Below, one piece after another: positions 25,322-33,867 of a stretch of DNA of 64,000 bases (positions are counted from its first letter, which is position 1; each line of letters starts with the position of its first letter). The DNA is from Occallatibacter gabretensis (lineage in GTDB: Bacteria; Acidobacteriota; Terriglobia; Terriglobales; Acidobacteriaceae): NCBI RefSeq assembly GCF_001449115.1, contig NZ_LAIJ01000001.1:372001-436000 (forward strand), given 5' to 3'. The notes beneath the pieces were generated by a model. That model saw only the letters and a program-made list of their open reading frames with translations. It was not told the DNA's origin and ran no database searches. A program made the translations under genes and the position numbers.

Positions 25322-26794
25322 TTACGCTCCGGCGCCAGCCGTGGCTGGAGGCTTCGTCTGCCCTGCACGCGCTTCCTTCACAGCCTTGTTGCGCTGCGCA
25401 CGCAACTTCAGGAACGCCTTTGCCTCCACATACAGGCGGGGCACGTCACGGTTGATAACCGCCTTCCAGATCACCCGGAAGGCCGCCCTCGGACGGAAGT
25501 AGTACTCGTCGTAGAAGCGGTGAACCATCTCCATCACGTAGTCGACGGGCAGGCCGGGATATTCGATGTGCGCCATCTGGTGGCCGCCGCCGTCTTCCAT
25601 ACGTTCATTGGTGATAAAACCGTTGGTCTTGGCGAAATCGTAAAACTCCGTGCCTGGATACGCGTGCGCAACGGACACCTGAATCGTCTCGCAGTCCAGC
25701 GTCTTGGCAAAGTTGATCGTGTTGCGGATCGACTCCTTCGTCTCGCCCGGCAGGCCAAGAATAAAGTCGCCGTGGACCACCAGGCCCAGGTCGTTGCAGT
25801 CCTTCGCAAACGCCCGTGCCCGCTCCACAGTCGCGCCCTTTTTAATGTTCTTCAGAATCTGCGGATCGCCGGACTCAAAGCCCACAATCAGCAGCCGGCA
25901 GCCCGCGTCCTTCATCGCCTTCAGCGTCTCACGATCCGTCGTCACGCGGCTCGTGCAGCTCCACGTCAGCCCCAGCGGCTTCAGCTTCGCGCAAAGCTCA
26001 ACCGTGCGCTGCTTCTGAATGTTGAACGTGTCATCGTCAAAGAAGAACTCCTTCACTTCAGGAAAATTCTCCTTCGCCCACTTCATCTCGGCAGCCACGT
26101 CGTCGCTGGAGCGCTTGCGCCACGCATGTCCGCTCAGTGTCTGCGGCCACAGGCAGAAGGTGCACTGCGCCGGGCAGCCGCGCGTCGAGTACAGCGAAAT
26201 ATACGGATGCAGCAGGAACGGCACGTTGTAGCGCGTCACATCCATATCGCGCTTGTAGATCTTCGTTGCCCACGGCATCGCGTCCAGGTCTTCCACCTGC
26301 GGACGGTCGGGGTTATGCACCACCTTGCCGTTCAGCTTGTAGCTGATGCCCAGGATCTCATTCAGCGGCTTGCCGTTCGCGTACTCCACAACGGAGTAGT
26401 CGAACTCGCGCCGGCAGATAAAGTCCAGTGCCGAGCACTCATTCAAAGCCCTGTCCGGGTCAGTCGTCACCGGCGGTCCCACAAACGCCACGCGGATCGA
26501 GGGATTCGCCGCCTTGATTGTCTCGGCCAGCCGCTGATCGCCCTCCCATCCCACGGTCGAAGTAAAGAGCACAAGGAACTCATAGCCCTTGGCAATCTCG
26601 ATCGTCTCGTCTGCGGAGATGTGATGCGGCGGCGCGTCCAGCAGGCGCGAGCCTTCCAGCATTCCAGCGGGGTACGCCAGCCAAACCGGGTACCAGTACG
26701 ACTCAATCTCACGCGTCGCCGGCCAACGCGAGCTCGCGCCGCCATCGAAATTCTCGAAGGACGGCGGATTCAAAAGCAGTGTCTTCAAAGGCAT
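25322..26794 (-). CDS. hpnJ: Hopanoid biosynthesis radical SAM protein HpnJ
   Basis: 490 aa, B12-binding/radical-SAM architecture. The N-terminal part (about 1-150) is a cobalamin-binding-like Rossmann domain (TLLLNPPSF, then GYEFLVLFTSTVGWEGD). The radical-SAM motif CPAQCTFC is followed by LWPQTLSGHAWRKRS at about 210-230. In Burkholderia, HpnJ acts on bacteriohopanetetrol glucosamine to form the cyclitol ether, after HpnI and HpnK; neither partner is in this window. The ATG at 26794 is chosen because GAAGGA lies six bases upstream. It points toward the DMT pair and may share their transcript. Confidence 0.9.
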   Translation of the reverse strand: MPLKTLLLNPPSFENFDGGASSRWPATREIESYWYPVWLAYPAGMLEGSRLLDAPPHHISADETIEIAKGYEFLVLFTSTVGWEGDQRLAETIKAANPSIRVAFVGPPVTTDPDRALNECSALDFICRREFDYSVVEYANGKPLNEILGISYKLNGKVVHNPDRPQVEDLDAMPWATKIYKRDMDVTRYNVPFLLHPYISLYSTRGCPAQCTFCLWPQTLSGHAWRKRSSDDVAAEMKWAKENFPEVKEFFFDDDTFNIQKQRTVELCAKLKPLGLTWSCTSRVTTDRETLKAMKDAGCRLLIVGFESGDPQILKNIKKGATVERARAFAKDCNDLGLVVHGDFILGLPGETKESIRNTINFAKTLDCETIQVSVAHAYPGTEFYDFAKTNGFITNERMEDGGGHQMAHIEYPGLPVDYVMEMVHRFYDEYYFRPRAAFRVIWKAVINRDVPRLYVEAKAFLKLRAQRNKAVKEARAGQTKPPATAGAGA

Positions 26795-26867
26795 AGACAT
26801 TCCTTCATTTTACCATTTAGTCACTTATTGGCAGCACGGAGTGGCACCCAAATGGACATATTCCGGG

Positions 26868-28205
26868 TTACTTCGCATGCACCTCATTGAGCCAGTCTTC
26901 CATATGTCCAAGAGCCCGCAGCAGTTCCAGCCGCGCCTTGGCCAATTCGAACTCCGATTCCAGCGAATCCAGATATTTTTGCCGTTCATCAATCCGCGCC
27001 TGTTGCCCAGCCTTAGGCGAAAGCTGCGGCTGCCCGCTGCCACCGTTGCCGTTCTCCAGTTGCGTCTCAACCGTCTTCAACTGGTCAGCAGCAATCTGCT
27101 GTTTGAGACCAGCAATCTCCGCCTGCGCATCCAGCTCCCGCAACGTTCCGGTAAGCTGCGTAATCTGCAAATCATTCTGGTGCTCAGCCTGATCCGCCTC
27201 CACCCGCGCTCGCAGAGCCTCTGCAGCGGTTTCACGAGACTTCGCACGATGAACCATATCCAGCAGCGGTACAGACACATTGATTCCTGAAGCAAAATTG
27301 TTTGCCGGCAAGTCTTGAGCGAAATATGCGTTGACATCGTTCAGGAGCGAAGTATTGCGGTTGTACTGAGCAAAAAAGCTCAACTGCGGATAGTAATTGG
27401 ATTCTTTGTCACCTTTGGCTTGTCGTTCGCGTGAGAGCGCGAGCTGCCGGGCCGATTCGATTCCAGGCAGCGTACGCACAGGCATATTGCCACGGACCGC
27501 AGGAATCTCCGGAATGCTCGCATGATCGGGTGAAATTGATCCATCCGGCAGCCCTGTCAGCGTAGCAAGCTGCTTGGCAAGCGTTGCCGCACGTGTCTCC
27601 AAGTGCAGCCTTGCCAATTTCAAAGTGGCAGCTGTCAGCTTAGCCTGCAGCGACTCGCTCAGCGGATCTACGCCCGCCTCCGCGCGTTGCTGTTCAATTT
27701 CAACCAACCGCTCCGCAAGCGTCTGTTGTTGCCGCGCCGCCTCTAACTCATGGTTTACCGAGTCCAGCTCAAGATAAGCGCTGGAAGCCTCCAATGCTGC
27801 CTCTTCGCGAGTGTCCTTAAGCCGCGCTATTGCTGCATTCAAACCCGAGCGCGCTGAATCGATGTAGTGTTTCTGCGGAAAACTGAAAATGAGCGATTGG
27901 ATCGTAAAGCTGTAAATAGATGGTGGCTGCCCTGTGAATCCAACCTCTGGAAACACCGGAATGCCGGTACCGAATTGAATCGTCGGAATGACAGCATCCT
28001 TAGTTTCTGACAATGCCGCGCGGCCCTTATCCACATCAGCCGCGGCAATCTTTACGGCGCTCGAGTTCTTTTGCGCCAGGTCCACCACTGTCCTCAGTGA
28101 AACCTGCGCCGCGCCGTGCACCGGCGAAAACAATCCCGCCGCCATCAGCAGACAAGCAGCCAGCGCCGTATAGTTCGTACTCTTCACTCGTTGTCTTCCC
28201 GTCAA
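26868..28205 (-). CDS. TolC family outer-membrane efflux protein
   Basis: 445 aa. A signal peptide (TALAACLLMAAGLFSPVHG) is followed by two OEP repeats, helical with coiled-coil character (SSAYLELDSVNHELEAARQQQTLAERLVEIEQQRAEAGVDPLSE in part; later AEALRARVEADQAEHQNDLQITQLTGTLRELDAQAEI in part). It would form the trimeric outer-membrane duct of a tripartite exporter. The TTG at 28205 overlaps the stop of the TPR gene (TTGA); a GTG at VKSTNY, six codons in, is the alternative. Third gene of a HlyD-TPR-TolC set. Confidence 0.87.
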   Translation of the reverse strand: MTGRQRVKSTNYTALAACLLMAAGLFSPVHGAAQVSLRTVVDLAQKNSSAVKIAAADVDKGRAALSETKDAVIPTIQFGTGIPVFPEVGFTGQPPSIYSFTIQSLIFSFPQKHYIDSARSGLNAAIARLKDTREEAALEASSAYLELDSVNHELEAARQQQTLAERLVEIEQQRAEAGVDPLSESLQAKLTAATLKLARLHLETRAATLAKQLATLTGLPDGSISPDHASIPEIPAVRGNMPVRTLPGIESARQLALSRERQAKGDKESNYYPQLSFFAQYNRNTSLLNDVNAYFAQDLPANNFASGINVSVPLLDMVHRAKSRETAAEALRARVEADQAEHQNDLQITQLTGTLRELDAQAEIAGLKQQIAADQLKTVETQLENGNGGSGQPQLSPKAGQQARIDERQKYLDSLESEFELAKARLELLRALGHMEDWLNEVHAK

Positions 28206-29167
28206 AATTTCAAATCCAGCGCCGGCTTGTACTCTTTCGCCAGCGCCAGCGCGGCATCGCGCTCCCGTTTCGCCGTCGCCGTATCACCCATCTTCGCGGC
28301 AACACGCGCCCGCTGCACATGCGCCGTAAACGCCGGAGCCTCCTCAGTCTTCATCGGGCTCGCAAGGTACGCATCCAGCATCTTCGCTGCCAACGCCAGG
28401 TTGCGGTTCGCTTTGATCAGCACAGATGCTCCGTTATTCAGCGCCACCGCAGCATGTTTCTCCTGCTGTGCCAGGCTCCAGCCCTTCTGTACCGCCGCAT
28501 CCATCTCATCCAATCGCTGCCGCCGCCGCAGATAGCTTGCCAGCGTGATCCACTGAAAGGCCGGCTGCGCGCTCGCCGCAATCGCCGCATGAAACTCACG
28601 CTCCGCAGTCGCGTAATCCTTGTTTCCTTCCGCAATCCGCGCCCGCAGCTCATGCGCCCGTGCCGGGTCCACCTTATCCAGTTGCGCCGCCACACCCTGC
28701 GCCTTGTCCATGCCGCCGCCCACCACGCCCGGAGCCGAGCTGTAAAACTCGCCCAGGTCCGCCAGCGCCTCCGCATTGCGCGGATTCAGTTGCGTCGCCT
28801 GCTCAAACTCCTCCCGCGTGCGCTTTGCCAATCCGTAAGCGCTCACAAAAGATGCTCGACTCGCCTTCTCGCCCAATGCCCGTCCCAGCCACATGTGATA
28901 GTCGGAGTTCTGTCCCTCCGCCTCCACGGCCTGCTGGCACTCTCTCACTGCGGTATCAAAATTTTCCAATATAAAGTAAACGCGGCAGCGCAGATTATGC
29001 GCCTCAGCACTCGCAGATTCATCCGCTGGCAGCCCCGCCAGAAGCGACAACGCCTGATCCGCCTCGCCTTGCTGCAGGGCGGTATTTATCCCATCCAGAG
29101 GGCCATGCTGTGCCTGCGTCCGCGCGCCTAGCAGGAGGGCCAGCGCCATTGCTGCCAGCACCCTCAC
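28202..29167 (-). CDS. Secreted TPR-repeat protein between exporter subunits
   Basis: 321 aa. Signal peptide RVLAAMALALLLGARTQAQ. TPR repeats span about 30-310: LDGINTALQQGEADQALSLL, AEAHNLRCRVYFILENFDTAVRECQQAV (in part), TREEFEQATQLNPRNAEALADLGEFY (in part), YATAEREFHAAIAASAQPAFQWITLASYL (in part). Periplasmic. The GTG at 29167 overlaps the adaptor stop (GTGA), and its TGA overlaps the TolC-like start, so the three genes are one translational unit. It is perhaps an assembly factor for the export complex; the function is not known. Confidence 0.8.
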   Translation of the reverse strand: MRVLAAMALALLLGARTQAQHGPLDGINTALQQGEADQALSLLAGLPADESASAEAHNLRCRVYFILENFDTAVRECQQAVEAEGQNSDYHMWLGRALGEKASRASFVSAYGLAKRTREEFEQATQLNPRNAEALADLGEFYSSAPGVVGGGMDKAQGVAAQLDKVDPARAHELRARIAEGNKDYATAEREFHAAIAASAQPAFQWITLASYLRRRQRLDEMDAAVQKGWSLAQQEKHAAVALNNGASVLIKANRNLALAAKMLDAYLASPMKTEEAPAFTAHVQRARVAAKMGDTATAKRERDAALALAKEYKPALDLKF

Positions 29168-30402
29168 TGCGCTTCCTTCACAGGAACGCCTTCCTGCAGC
29201 GGCTGTCCGTTAATCGTTCCCGTTGCCACAGTATCTCCAGCATTCAGGCCGGAGAGAACCGCCACCTGCGTCTGCGTAATCGTGCCTGTTACCACAGGCG
29301 TGCGCTTCAGTTCATCGTTCACCACGCGATACACAAACTCTTGGCCCTGCTCCATCCGCAGCGCCTCTCGCGGAATACTCAGAATATTTGCCTGGCTCGA
29401 CGTCGTCACCGTCACCGTCACATTCGTATCCGGCAGTAACTCGCCATCAGAGTTATCCAGGGCCACCAGCACTTCGCCCACATTGCGCGTCCCAGAGCTT
29501 GTCACCGTTGAGGGTACACGCTCAATGTGTCCGGTCCATGTATGTCCCAGCCGCGCTTCCCACTTCACTACCACCTTTTGGCTTTCAGCCAGGCGTCCCA
29601 GGTCCGGCTCGTCAAAGAACGCCCGTACCCGCATCTGCCGCGGATTGGCAATCTGCATCATCAGCTTGCCGGCTTCCACAAACGATGTGGGTTGCACATC
29701 CAGGCTGTAAACCGTTCCAGCTACCGGAGCGCGCACCGTCATCTTGTCTTCGGTGTCTCGAGCCGCAGCAAGGTTGGCTTGCGCGTCTGCAAGCGCCGTC
29801 CGCGCTCGCTCCACCTCCGCAGCCGAATACCGGCTCCGCGAGCTCGACTCCGCCGCATCCAGCGTGGCTGCGGCACTTGCTAACCTCTGCTTCGCTCCAG
29901 AAACCTCGCTAGCGCTAGCCGCGCCCGTAGCCTGCAGCTTCACTAGCGCATTCAGGTCGCGCTCTGCCTGGTCGTGGTCCAGTTTGGCTCGTGCAATATC
30001 CGCCGCTGAGGCCTGCTGCTGTTCCTGGGTTCCGTTGTGAGTCGCCGCTTCCAGTGTCGCCTGTGCCGCCCCCACGCCGCTTTCAGCAGTGGCCACCCGT
30101 GCCCGCGTGTCCACATCGTTCAGCACTGCCAACACTTTGCCGGCTTCCACCGTGTCGCCAGCCCGCACATAGACGGCCCGCACAGTCGTTGTCACCGGAG
30201 CGTGAATCTCGTGATTATCCTCCGGCTCAACGCGCCCATTCGTGCTCAGCACGCTCACCAGCTCCTGCCGGCTCACCTGCATCACGCGAACCTGCAGCCG
30301 TTCCCGTGTCAGCGAGCGAACGGCAAAGAAAACCACTACCACCAAGATGGCCGCGCCCACCCAAATCCAGGGCCAGCTCAATTGCTTTCTTTCCTGTGCC
30401 AT
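29164..30402 (-). CDS. HlyD-type periplasmic adaptor (membrane fusion protein)
   Basis: 412 aa. One N-terminal membrane anchor (WPWIWVGAAILVVVVFFAVR) is followed by the barrel-sandwich part (NGRVEPEDNHEIHAPVTTTVRAVYVRAGDTVEAGKVLAVL, in part), a helical hairpin (about 85-195, Ala-rich coiled coil), then the second sandwich half (VRAPVAGTVYSLDV) and beta-barrel and membrane-proximal parts. It would bridge an inner-membrane pump to the TolC-like duct. No ABC or RND pump gene is present in the operon or window, so the pump must be elsewhere. Divergent from queF. Confidence 0.87.
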   Translation of the reverse strand: MAQERKQLSWPWIWVGAAILVVVVFFAVRSLTRERLQVRVMQVSRQELVSVLSTNGRVEPEDNHEIHAPVTTTVRAVYVRAGDTVEAGKVLAVLNDVDTRARVATAESGVGAAQATLEAATHNGTQEQQQASAADIARAKLDHDQAERDLNALVKLQATGAASASEVSGAKQRLASAAATLDAAESSSRSRYSAAEVERARTALADAQANLAAARDTEDKMTVRAPVAGTVYSLDVQPTSFVEAGKLMMQIANPRQMRVRAFFDEPDLGRLAESQKVVVKWEARLGHTWTGHIERVPSTVTSSGTRNVGEVLVALDNSDGELLPDTNVTVTVTTSSQANILSIPREALRMEQGQEFVYRVVNDELKRTPVVTGTITQTQVAVLSGLNAGDTVATGTINGQPLQEGVPVKEAQ

Positions 30403-30648
30403 GCACCTAACCTGAGTCAGTATATCTGAGTAGCCAATGCGCCTTTAGGTCGCACAAAAATGTGGACTTGTTCCCAGATGAGGCTCTTTTTCTCCTCGGT
30501 TGCCGGGCTGGGAGATAAGGGAAAAATAAGGAAAGGACTTGGCATTGCCTTGGGACCGAAAATTTCGAGACTGCCAAGGGAAGCCCACAGATATAAAAGA
30601 CGGCCAGAGCGGATATTCGCTGCGTGCAATGGCAAATACAATGGAACT

Positions 30649-31041
30649 ATGTCCGCAGAACCTCGCTATACCGACGATCACGCCAAAGCCGGCCTCGACT
30701 TCCAGTTTCCAGCCATCGAAACCTGGCGCAACCAGTTTCCCGGCTACGAGATCGAAATCGACGACCCCGAACTGACCAGCGTCTGCCCCAAAACCGGCCT
30801 GCCCGACTTCGGCATCCTCACCATCCGCTACATGCCCCGCGAGCGCTGCCTGGAGCTCAAGTCTCTCAAGGAATACCTCTACAGCTACCGCAACCTCGGC
30901 ATCTTCCAGGAAAACATCGTCAATCAGGTCTTGAACGACATCGTCAAAGCCACCGACCCCGTCTGGGCTGTAGTCAAAGGCGTCTTCCGCCCCCGCGGCG
31001 GTATCGCCACCACCGTAGAAGCCCGCTGGCCCCGCCCGTAA
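30649..31041 (+). CDS. queF: NADPH-dependent 7-cyano-7-deazaguanine reductase (QueF type I)
   Basis: 130 aa, single-domain QueF. It reduces preQ0 to preQ1 in queuosine biosynthesis. The catalytic cysteine is in SVCPKTGLPDFG. The family signature ELKSLKEYLYSYRNLGIFQE (in part) follows, with the E and H/N residues of the tunnel fold. The C-terminus GVFRPRGGIATTV is typical. The ATG at 30649 is chosen; the open frame back to 30460 is not family-like. No other queuosine genes are in the window. The 246 bases before it show no clear preQ1 aptamer. Confidence 0.93.
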   Translation: MSAEPRYTDDHAKAGLDFQFPAIETWRNQFPGYEIEIDDPELTSVCPKTGLPDFGILTIRYMPRERCLELKSLKEYLYSYRNLGIFQENIVNQVLNDIVKATDPVWAVVKGVFRPRGGIATTVEARWPRP

Positions 31042-31078
31042 TCCCTATCACAATTTATTCTCAAAAATGCGGAGGGTT

Positions 31079-31795
31079 TCATGGCGCAACGCTGCCGTCC
31101 GCCGTGGAACTATCTACCAGCGGCTCCTGCGCCTTCACCTTGTCCAGCGACACAATCGCAAGCGCGATAAAGAGCAGCAATAATGGCGCATTGCCTGCAA
31201 TAGTTGCAATCATCCCAACAGCAGCTCTTTCAAAATTAGAGTCAACCTTGATGTTGTGTCGGAATGTTTCGTAGAGAAAACCGAGGATCGTGCTCGTCGC
31301 AGCAGCAAGCATTCCCATCCATCTTGCCGTCGCCTTCTGCATCGACGAAATCCCCGTGTTCTCTGGAGGCAGCAAAAGTCGTACTGCTACAGGGGCAATA
31401 ATCCATGCAGCTGCAATAACACCCACCATGCCCAAGCCCCAGGTCAGATACCAAATGCTGATGTGCAGATAGTTGCAAAGACCCATGACAGGTGGAATGG
31501 TCGTCAGTAATCCAAGAGAAGCCCCTGCAGCCATGCAAACGCTGAACTTCACTCCAAACCAGAGAATCCGCCGCCACTGGTGCAGACTCACGATGGCCAC
31601 CTGACCAGTATTCGGAGTTTGACCTTCAAGAATCATCCATGTAAGCCGCACTGTAATCACGAAGGCAAATGTGACTAGGCAAACATTCGTGAGTCGCGTG
31701 GCGGATTCAATCGGTGCCGTGAACAATAACGCTTTGTGCATTGCAGCCGGGTTATAAGTCTGCGATTCGCCGCCGAGCACGGAATGGGTGGTCAT
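31079..31795 (-). CDS. Unknown integral membrane protein, about five helices
   Basis: 238 aa, not recognised. Hydrophobic segments include LTNVCLVTFAFVITVRLTWMI (in part), FSVCMAAGASLGLLTTI, ISIWYLTWGLGMVGVIAAAWIIAPVAVRLLL (in part), MGMLAAATSTILGFLY and MIATIAGNAPLLLLFIALAIV. No enzyme motif is visible. There is no good ribosome site at 31795; an ATG at MHKALLF (19 residues in) may be the real start. Convergent with queF, divergent from the MFS gene. Confidence 0.55.
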   Translation of the reverse strand: MTTHSVLGGESQTYNPAAMHKALLFTAPIESATRLTNVCLVTFAFVITVRLTWMILEGQTPNTGQVAIVSLHQWRRILWFGVKFSVCMAAGASLGLLTTIPPVMGLCNYLHISIWYLTWGLGMVGVIAAAWIIAPVAVRLLLPPENTGISSMQKATARWMGMLAAATSTILGFLYETFRHNIKVDSNFERAAVGMIATIAGNAPLLLLFIALAIVSLDKVKAQEPLVDSSTADGSVAP

Positions 31796-31944
31796 AGCCC
31801 AAGTAGCAATTCTTCGGGCTGCCGACGACTCAAGCCGCTCAGCACAAACATGCAGATATCAGCGCACAAATAAGGCATCCACAATATAGGGTAATCCCGG
31901 AAAAGCTCCGCGGTCTTGCGCCATAACTCTTTCATTTGGTGCTA

Positions 31945-33246
31945 ATGGTACTACGCCACGCATTGCTATCCGCTATCCTGTTCCCGGTGTCCACCACCCT
32001 TCAGCCCACGCGCCGTATCAGCCCCGCATTCTGGACGCTGCTTCTCCTCATTGCCCTTAACCTGCTCAATTACATCGACCGTTACATTCTCCCCGGCGCG
32101 CAATCGCTCATCCAGAAGGAATACAACTGGAGCGACCAGCAGATGGGCGCGCTCACTACTGGCTTCTTCCTCACCTACATGCTCGTCGCCCCGCTCACCG
32201 GCTGGCTCGGTGACCGCTTCCCCCGCAAGCCCCTCATCATTACCGGCGCAGTCCTATGGAGCATCGCCACCCTGGCCACCGCCTGGGTCAGCCATGACAA
32301 ATACTGGGGCTACTGGACCCTCTATCTCCGCCACGCCCTCGTCGGCGTCGGAGAAGCCACCTTCTCCATCTACGCTCCCGCGGTCCTGGCAGATTTCTAT
32401 CCCGAGCGCGACCGCAACCGCATTCTCTCTGTCTTCTATATCGCTATCCCCGTCGGCGCGGCCGTCGGTTATCTAGCAGGCGGCACACTCGGCACTCTCT
32501 ACGGCTGGCGCACTCCATTCTTCCTCTGTGCCTTCCCCGGCCTGCTCGTCGCCGCGCTCTACTGGTGGATCGGCCGCGAGCCCCAGCGCGGCGCACAGGA
32601 CCACATCCACGTCGATCGCTCCCGCTCCAGCTTCCTCGGTCTCTTCACCAACGGAGCCTTCCTCACCGCCACCCTCGGCCTCGCCGCCCTCACCTTCGCC
32701 ATGGGCGGAATCTCCACCTGGGTGCCCACATTTCTGCATCGCACGCTCGGTTATCCAGTCTCCAAAGCGAGCTTCATCGTCTCCGCCATCACCGCATTCG
32801 ACGGCATCGCCGCAACAGCTCTCGGCGGCTGGCTCGCCCAGCGCTGGCTCCGCACAAATTACCGCGCCCTCTACCTCTTCTCCGCTGTCAGCGTAGTTCT
32901 GACACTCCCCTTCGGCGCTATCGTCTTCTTCGGACCCCACGCCACCGCCATCCCCGCGCTTTTTCTCGCCGAATTCTTCCTCTTCCTCAACACCGGCCCG
33001 CTCAACGCCGCAATCGTCAATTCCGTCTCCGCTCCGGTCCGCGCCACCGCCATCTCAGTGAATCTCTTCTGCATTCACGCCTTTGGCGATACCTTTTCTC
33101 CCCAGGTCATCGGTGCCGTCTCCGATCGCACGGGAAACCTTTCTCTTGCCCTCGGTTTAACTCTTGTCTCTCTCGCTATTTCAGCCATAATTCTTAAAGT
33201 CGGTTCTCGCTTCGCCCCGCCACTCGATAACCAGCCAGTCCCATAG
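31945..33246 (+). CDS. MFS transporter, spinster-like
   Basis: 433 aa with 12 predicted helices. The first helix, FWTLLLLIALNLLNYIDRYIL, has the NYIDR motif seen in spinster-type and related MFS carriers. The loop 2-3 motif GWLGDRFPRKPLI is the MFS signature (G-x-L-x-D-R-x-x-R-K). Helix 4 carries RHALVGVGEATFS. The substrate cannot be named; relatives move lipids, sugars or organic acids. The start is uncertain: ATG 31945, or a GTG at 31987 giving STTLQPTRR, with no strong ribosome site for either. Convergent with the next gene, 3 bases apart. Confidence 0.85.
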   Translation: MVLRHALLSAILFPVSTTLQPTRRISPAFWTLLLLIALNLLNYIDRYILPGAQSLIQKEYNWSDQQMGALTTGFFLTYMLVAPLTGWLGDRFPRKPLIITGAVLWSIATLATAWVSHDKYWGYWTLYLRHALVGVGEATFSIYAPAVLADFYPERDRNRILSVFYIAIPVGAAVGYLAGGTLGTLYGWRTPFFLCAFPGLLVAALYWWIGREPQRGAQDHIHVDRSRSSFLGLFTNGAFLTATLGLAALTFAMGGISTWVPTFLHRTLGYPVSKASFIVSAITAFDGIAATALGGWLAQRWLRTNYRALYLFSAVSVVLTLPFGAIVFFGPHATAIPALFLAEFFLFLNTGPLNAAIVNSVSAPVRATAISVNLFCIHAFGDTFSPQVIGAVSDRTGNLSLALGLTLVSLAISAIILKVGSRFAPPLDNQPVP

Positions 33247-33249
33247 TCC

Positions 33250-33762
33250 CTATTTTTTCGCCACATCCTTCGTACTCATCCACGCCCGTCCTCCCCCCTG
33301 CGGGCGTAGATTCGGATCCTTAATCGCCGGTTTCTCTTGTTCTCCAGTAAATCCATGTGCCAGCGCCGGATTCGGCCTGAACCTCGGCGGCCCACCATAA
33401 AACTGCCGCACATGGCTCAATACCATCCCGCTCCTGCCATGCATCGATGCCACAATCCCCCGGACTTCGATATTCGTATCCCGCATCTTCTCGAGATCCC
33501 CAACCGTATCGCGATCCTGGCGCAGGCTCACAATCGTAAACCGGCACTTATCATCGGGCGTTTCAGGCGTGCACACATCCAGAAACCGCGTCCCGTCCGG
33601 CAACTCCACCACGTTATACACATGGGCCTGGACGCAAACATCTTTGTTGAGGTTTTTCGTGGCATCGTCCGGAGATACACAGGCTTTCTGCCTGCCGGCA
33701 AAAACAGTCATCGGCAGCATCAGCGCATAAATCGACGCAAGAATAGACCAGCGGGGGAGCAT
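33250..33762 (-). CDS. Small secreted protein of unknown function
   Basis: 170 aa. Signal peptide LPRWSILASIYALMLPMTVFA. The mature part looks like a small beta-barrel (KDVCVQAHVYNVVELPDGTRFLDVC in part, IEVRGIVASMHGRSGMVLS), resembling OB-fold or nuclease-like secreted proteins. Four cysteines (ACVSP, DVCVQ, DVCTP, DKCRF) could form two disulfides. The tail is low complexity with PRFRPNPALAHG. The ATG at 33762 has GAGG seven bases upstream; the frame to 33810 runs into the ispG terminator. Confidence 0.7.
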   Translation of the reverse strand: MLPRWSILASIYALMLPMTVFAGRQKACVSPDDATKNLNKDVCVQAHVYNVVELPDGTRFLDVCTPETPDDKCRFTIVSLRQDRDTVGDLEKMRDTNIEVRGIVASMHGRSGMVLSHVRQFYGGPPRFRPNPALAHGFTGEQEKPAIKDPNLRPQGGGRAWMSTKDVAKK

Positions 33763-33806
33763 GGCAGCCTCAAAGAAGGGAATTGCAGCCATCCTACCGC
33801 GACGCC

Positions 33807-33843
33807 CCAAAAAACGAAAGAGCCGCTGAAAGATCAGCAGCTC
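33807..33843 (-). terminator. Terminator of ispG
   Basis: On the minus strand the stem GAGC-T-GCTGA, loop TCTT, TCAGC-G-GCTC is followed by TTTCGTTTTTT. It lies just after the ispG stop at 33868. Confidence 0.75.
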
Positions 33844-33867
33844 CTCGGCAACGGAACGAAAGAAGTT

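Noticed and set aside
25520..26890. A 456-codon open frame opposite hpnJ
   Set aside because: Antisense shadow of a clear radical SAM gene, rich in Arg and His, with no domain.
28013..29131. A 372-codon open frame opposite the TolC-like and TPR genes
   Set aside because: It spans two real overlapping genes on the other strand and has low-complexity Arg-rich content.
30420..30648. Possible preQ1 riboswitch before queF
   Set aside because: I could not find the short preQ1 stem and A-rich tail; only general purine-rich DNA is seen.
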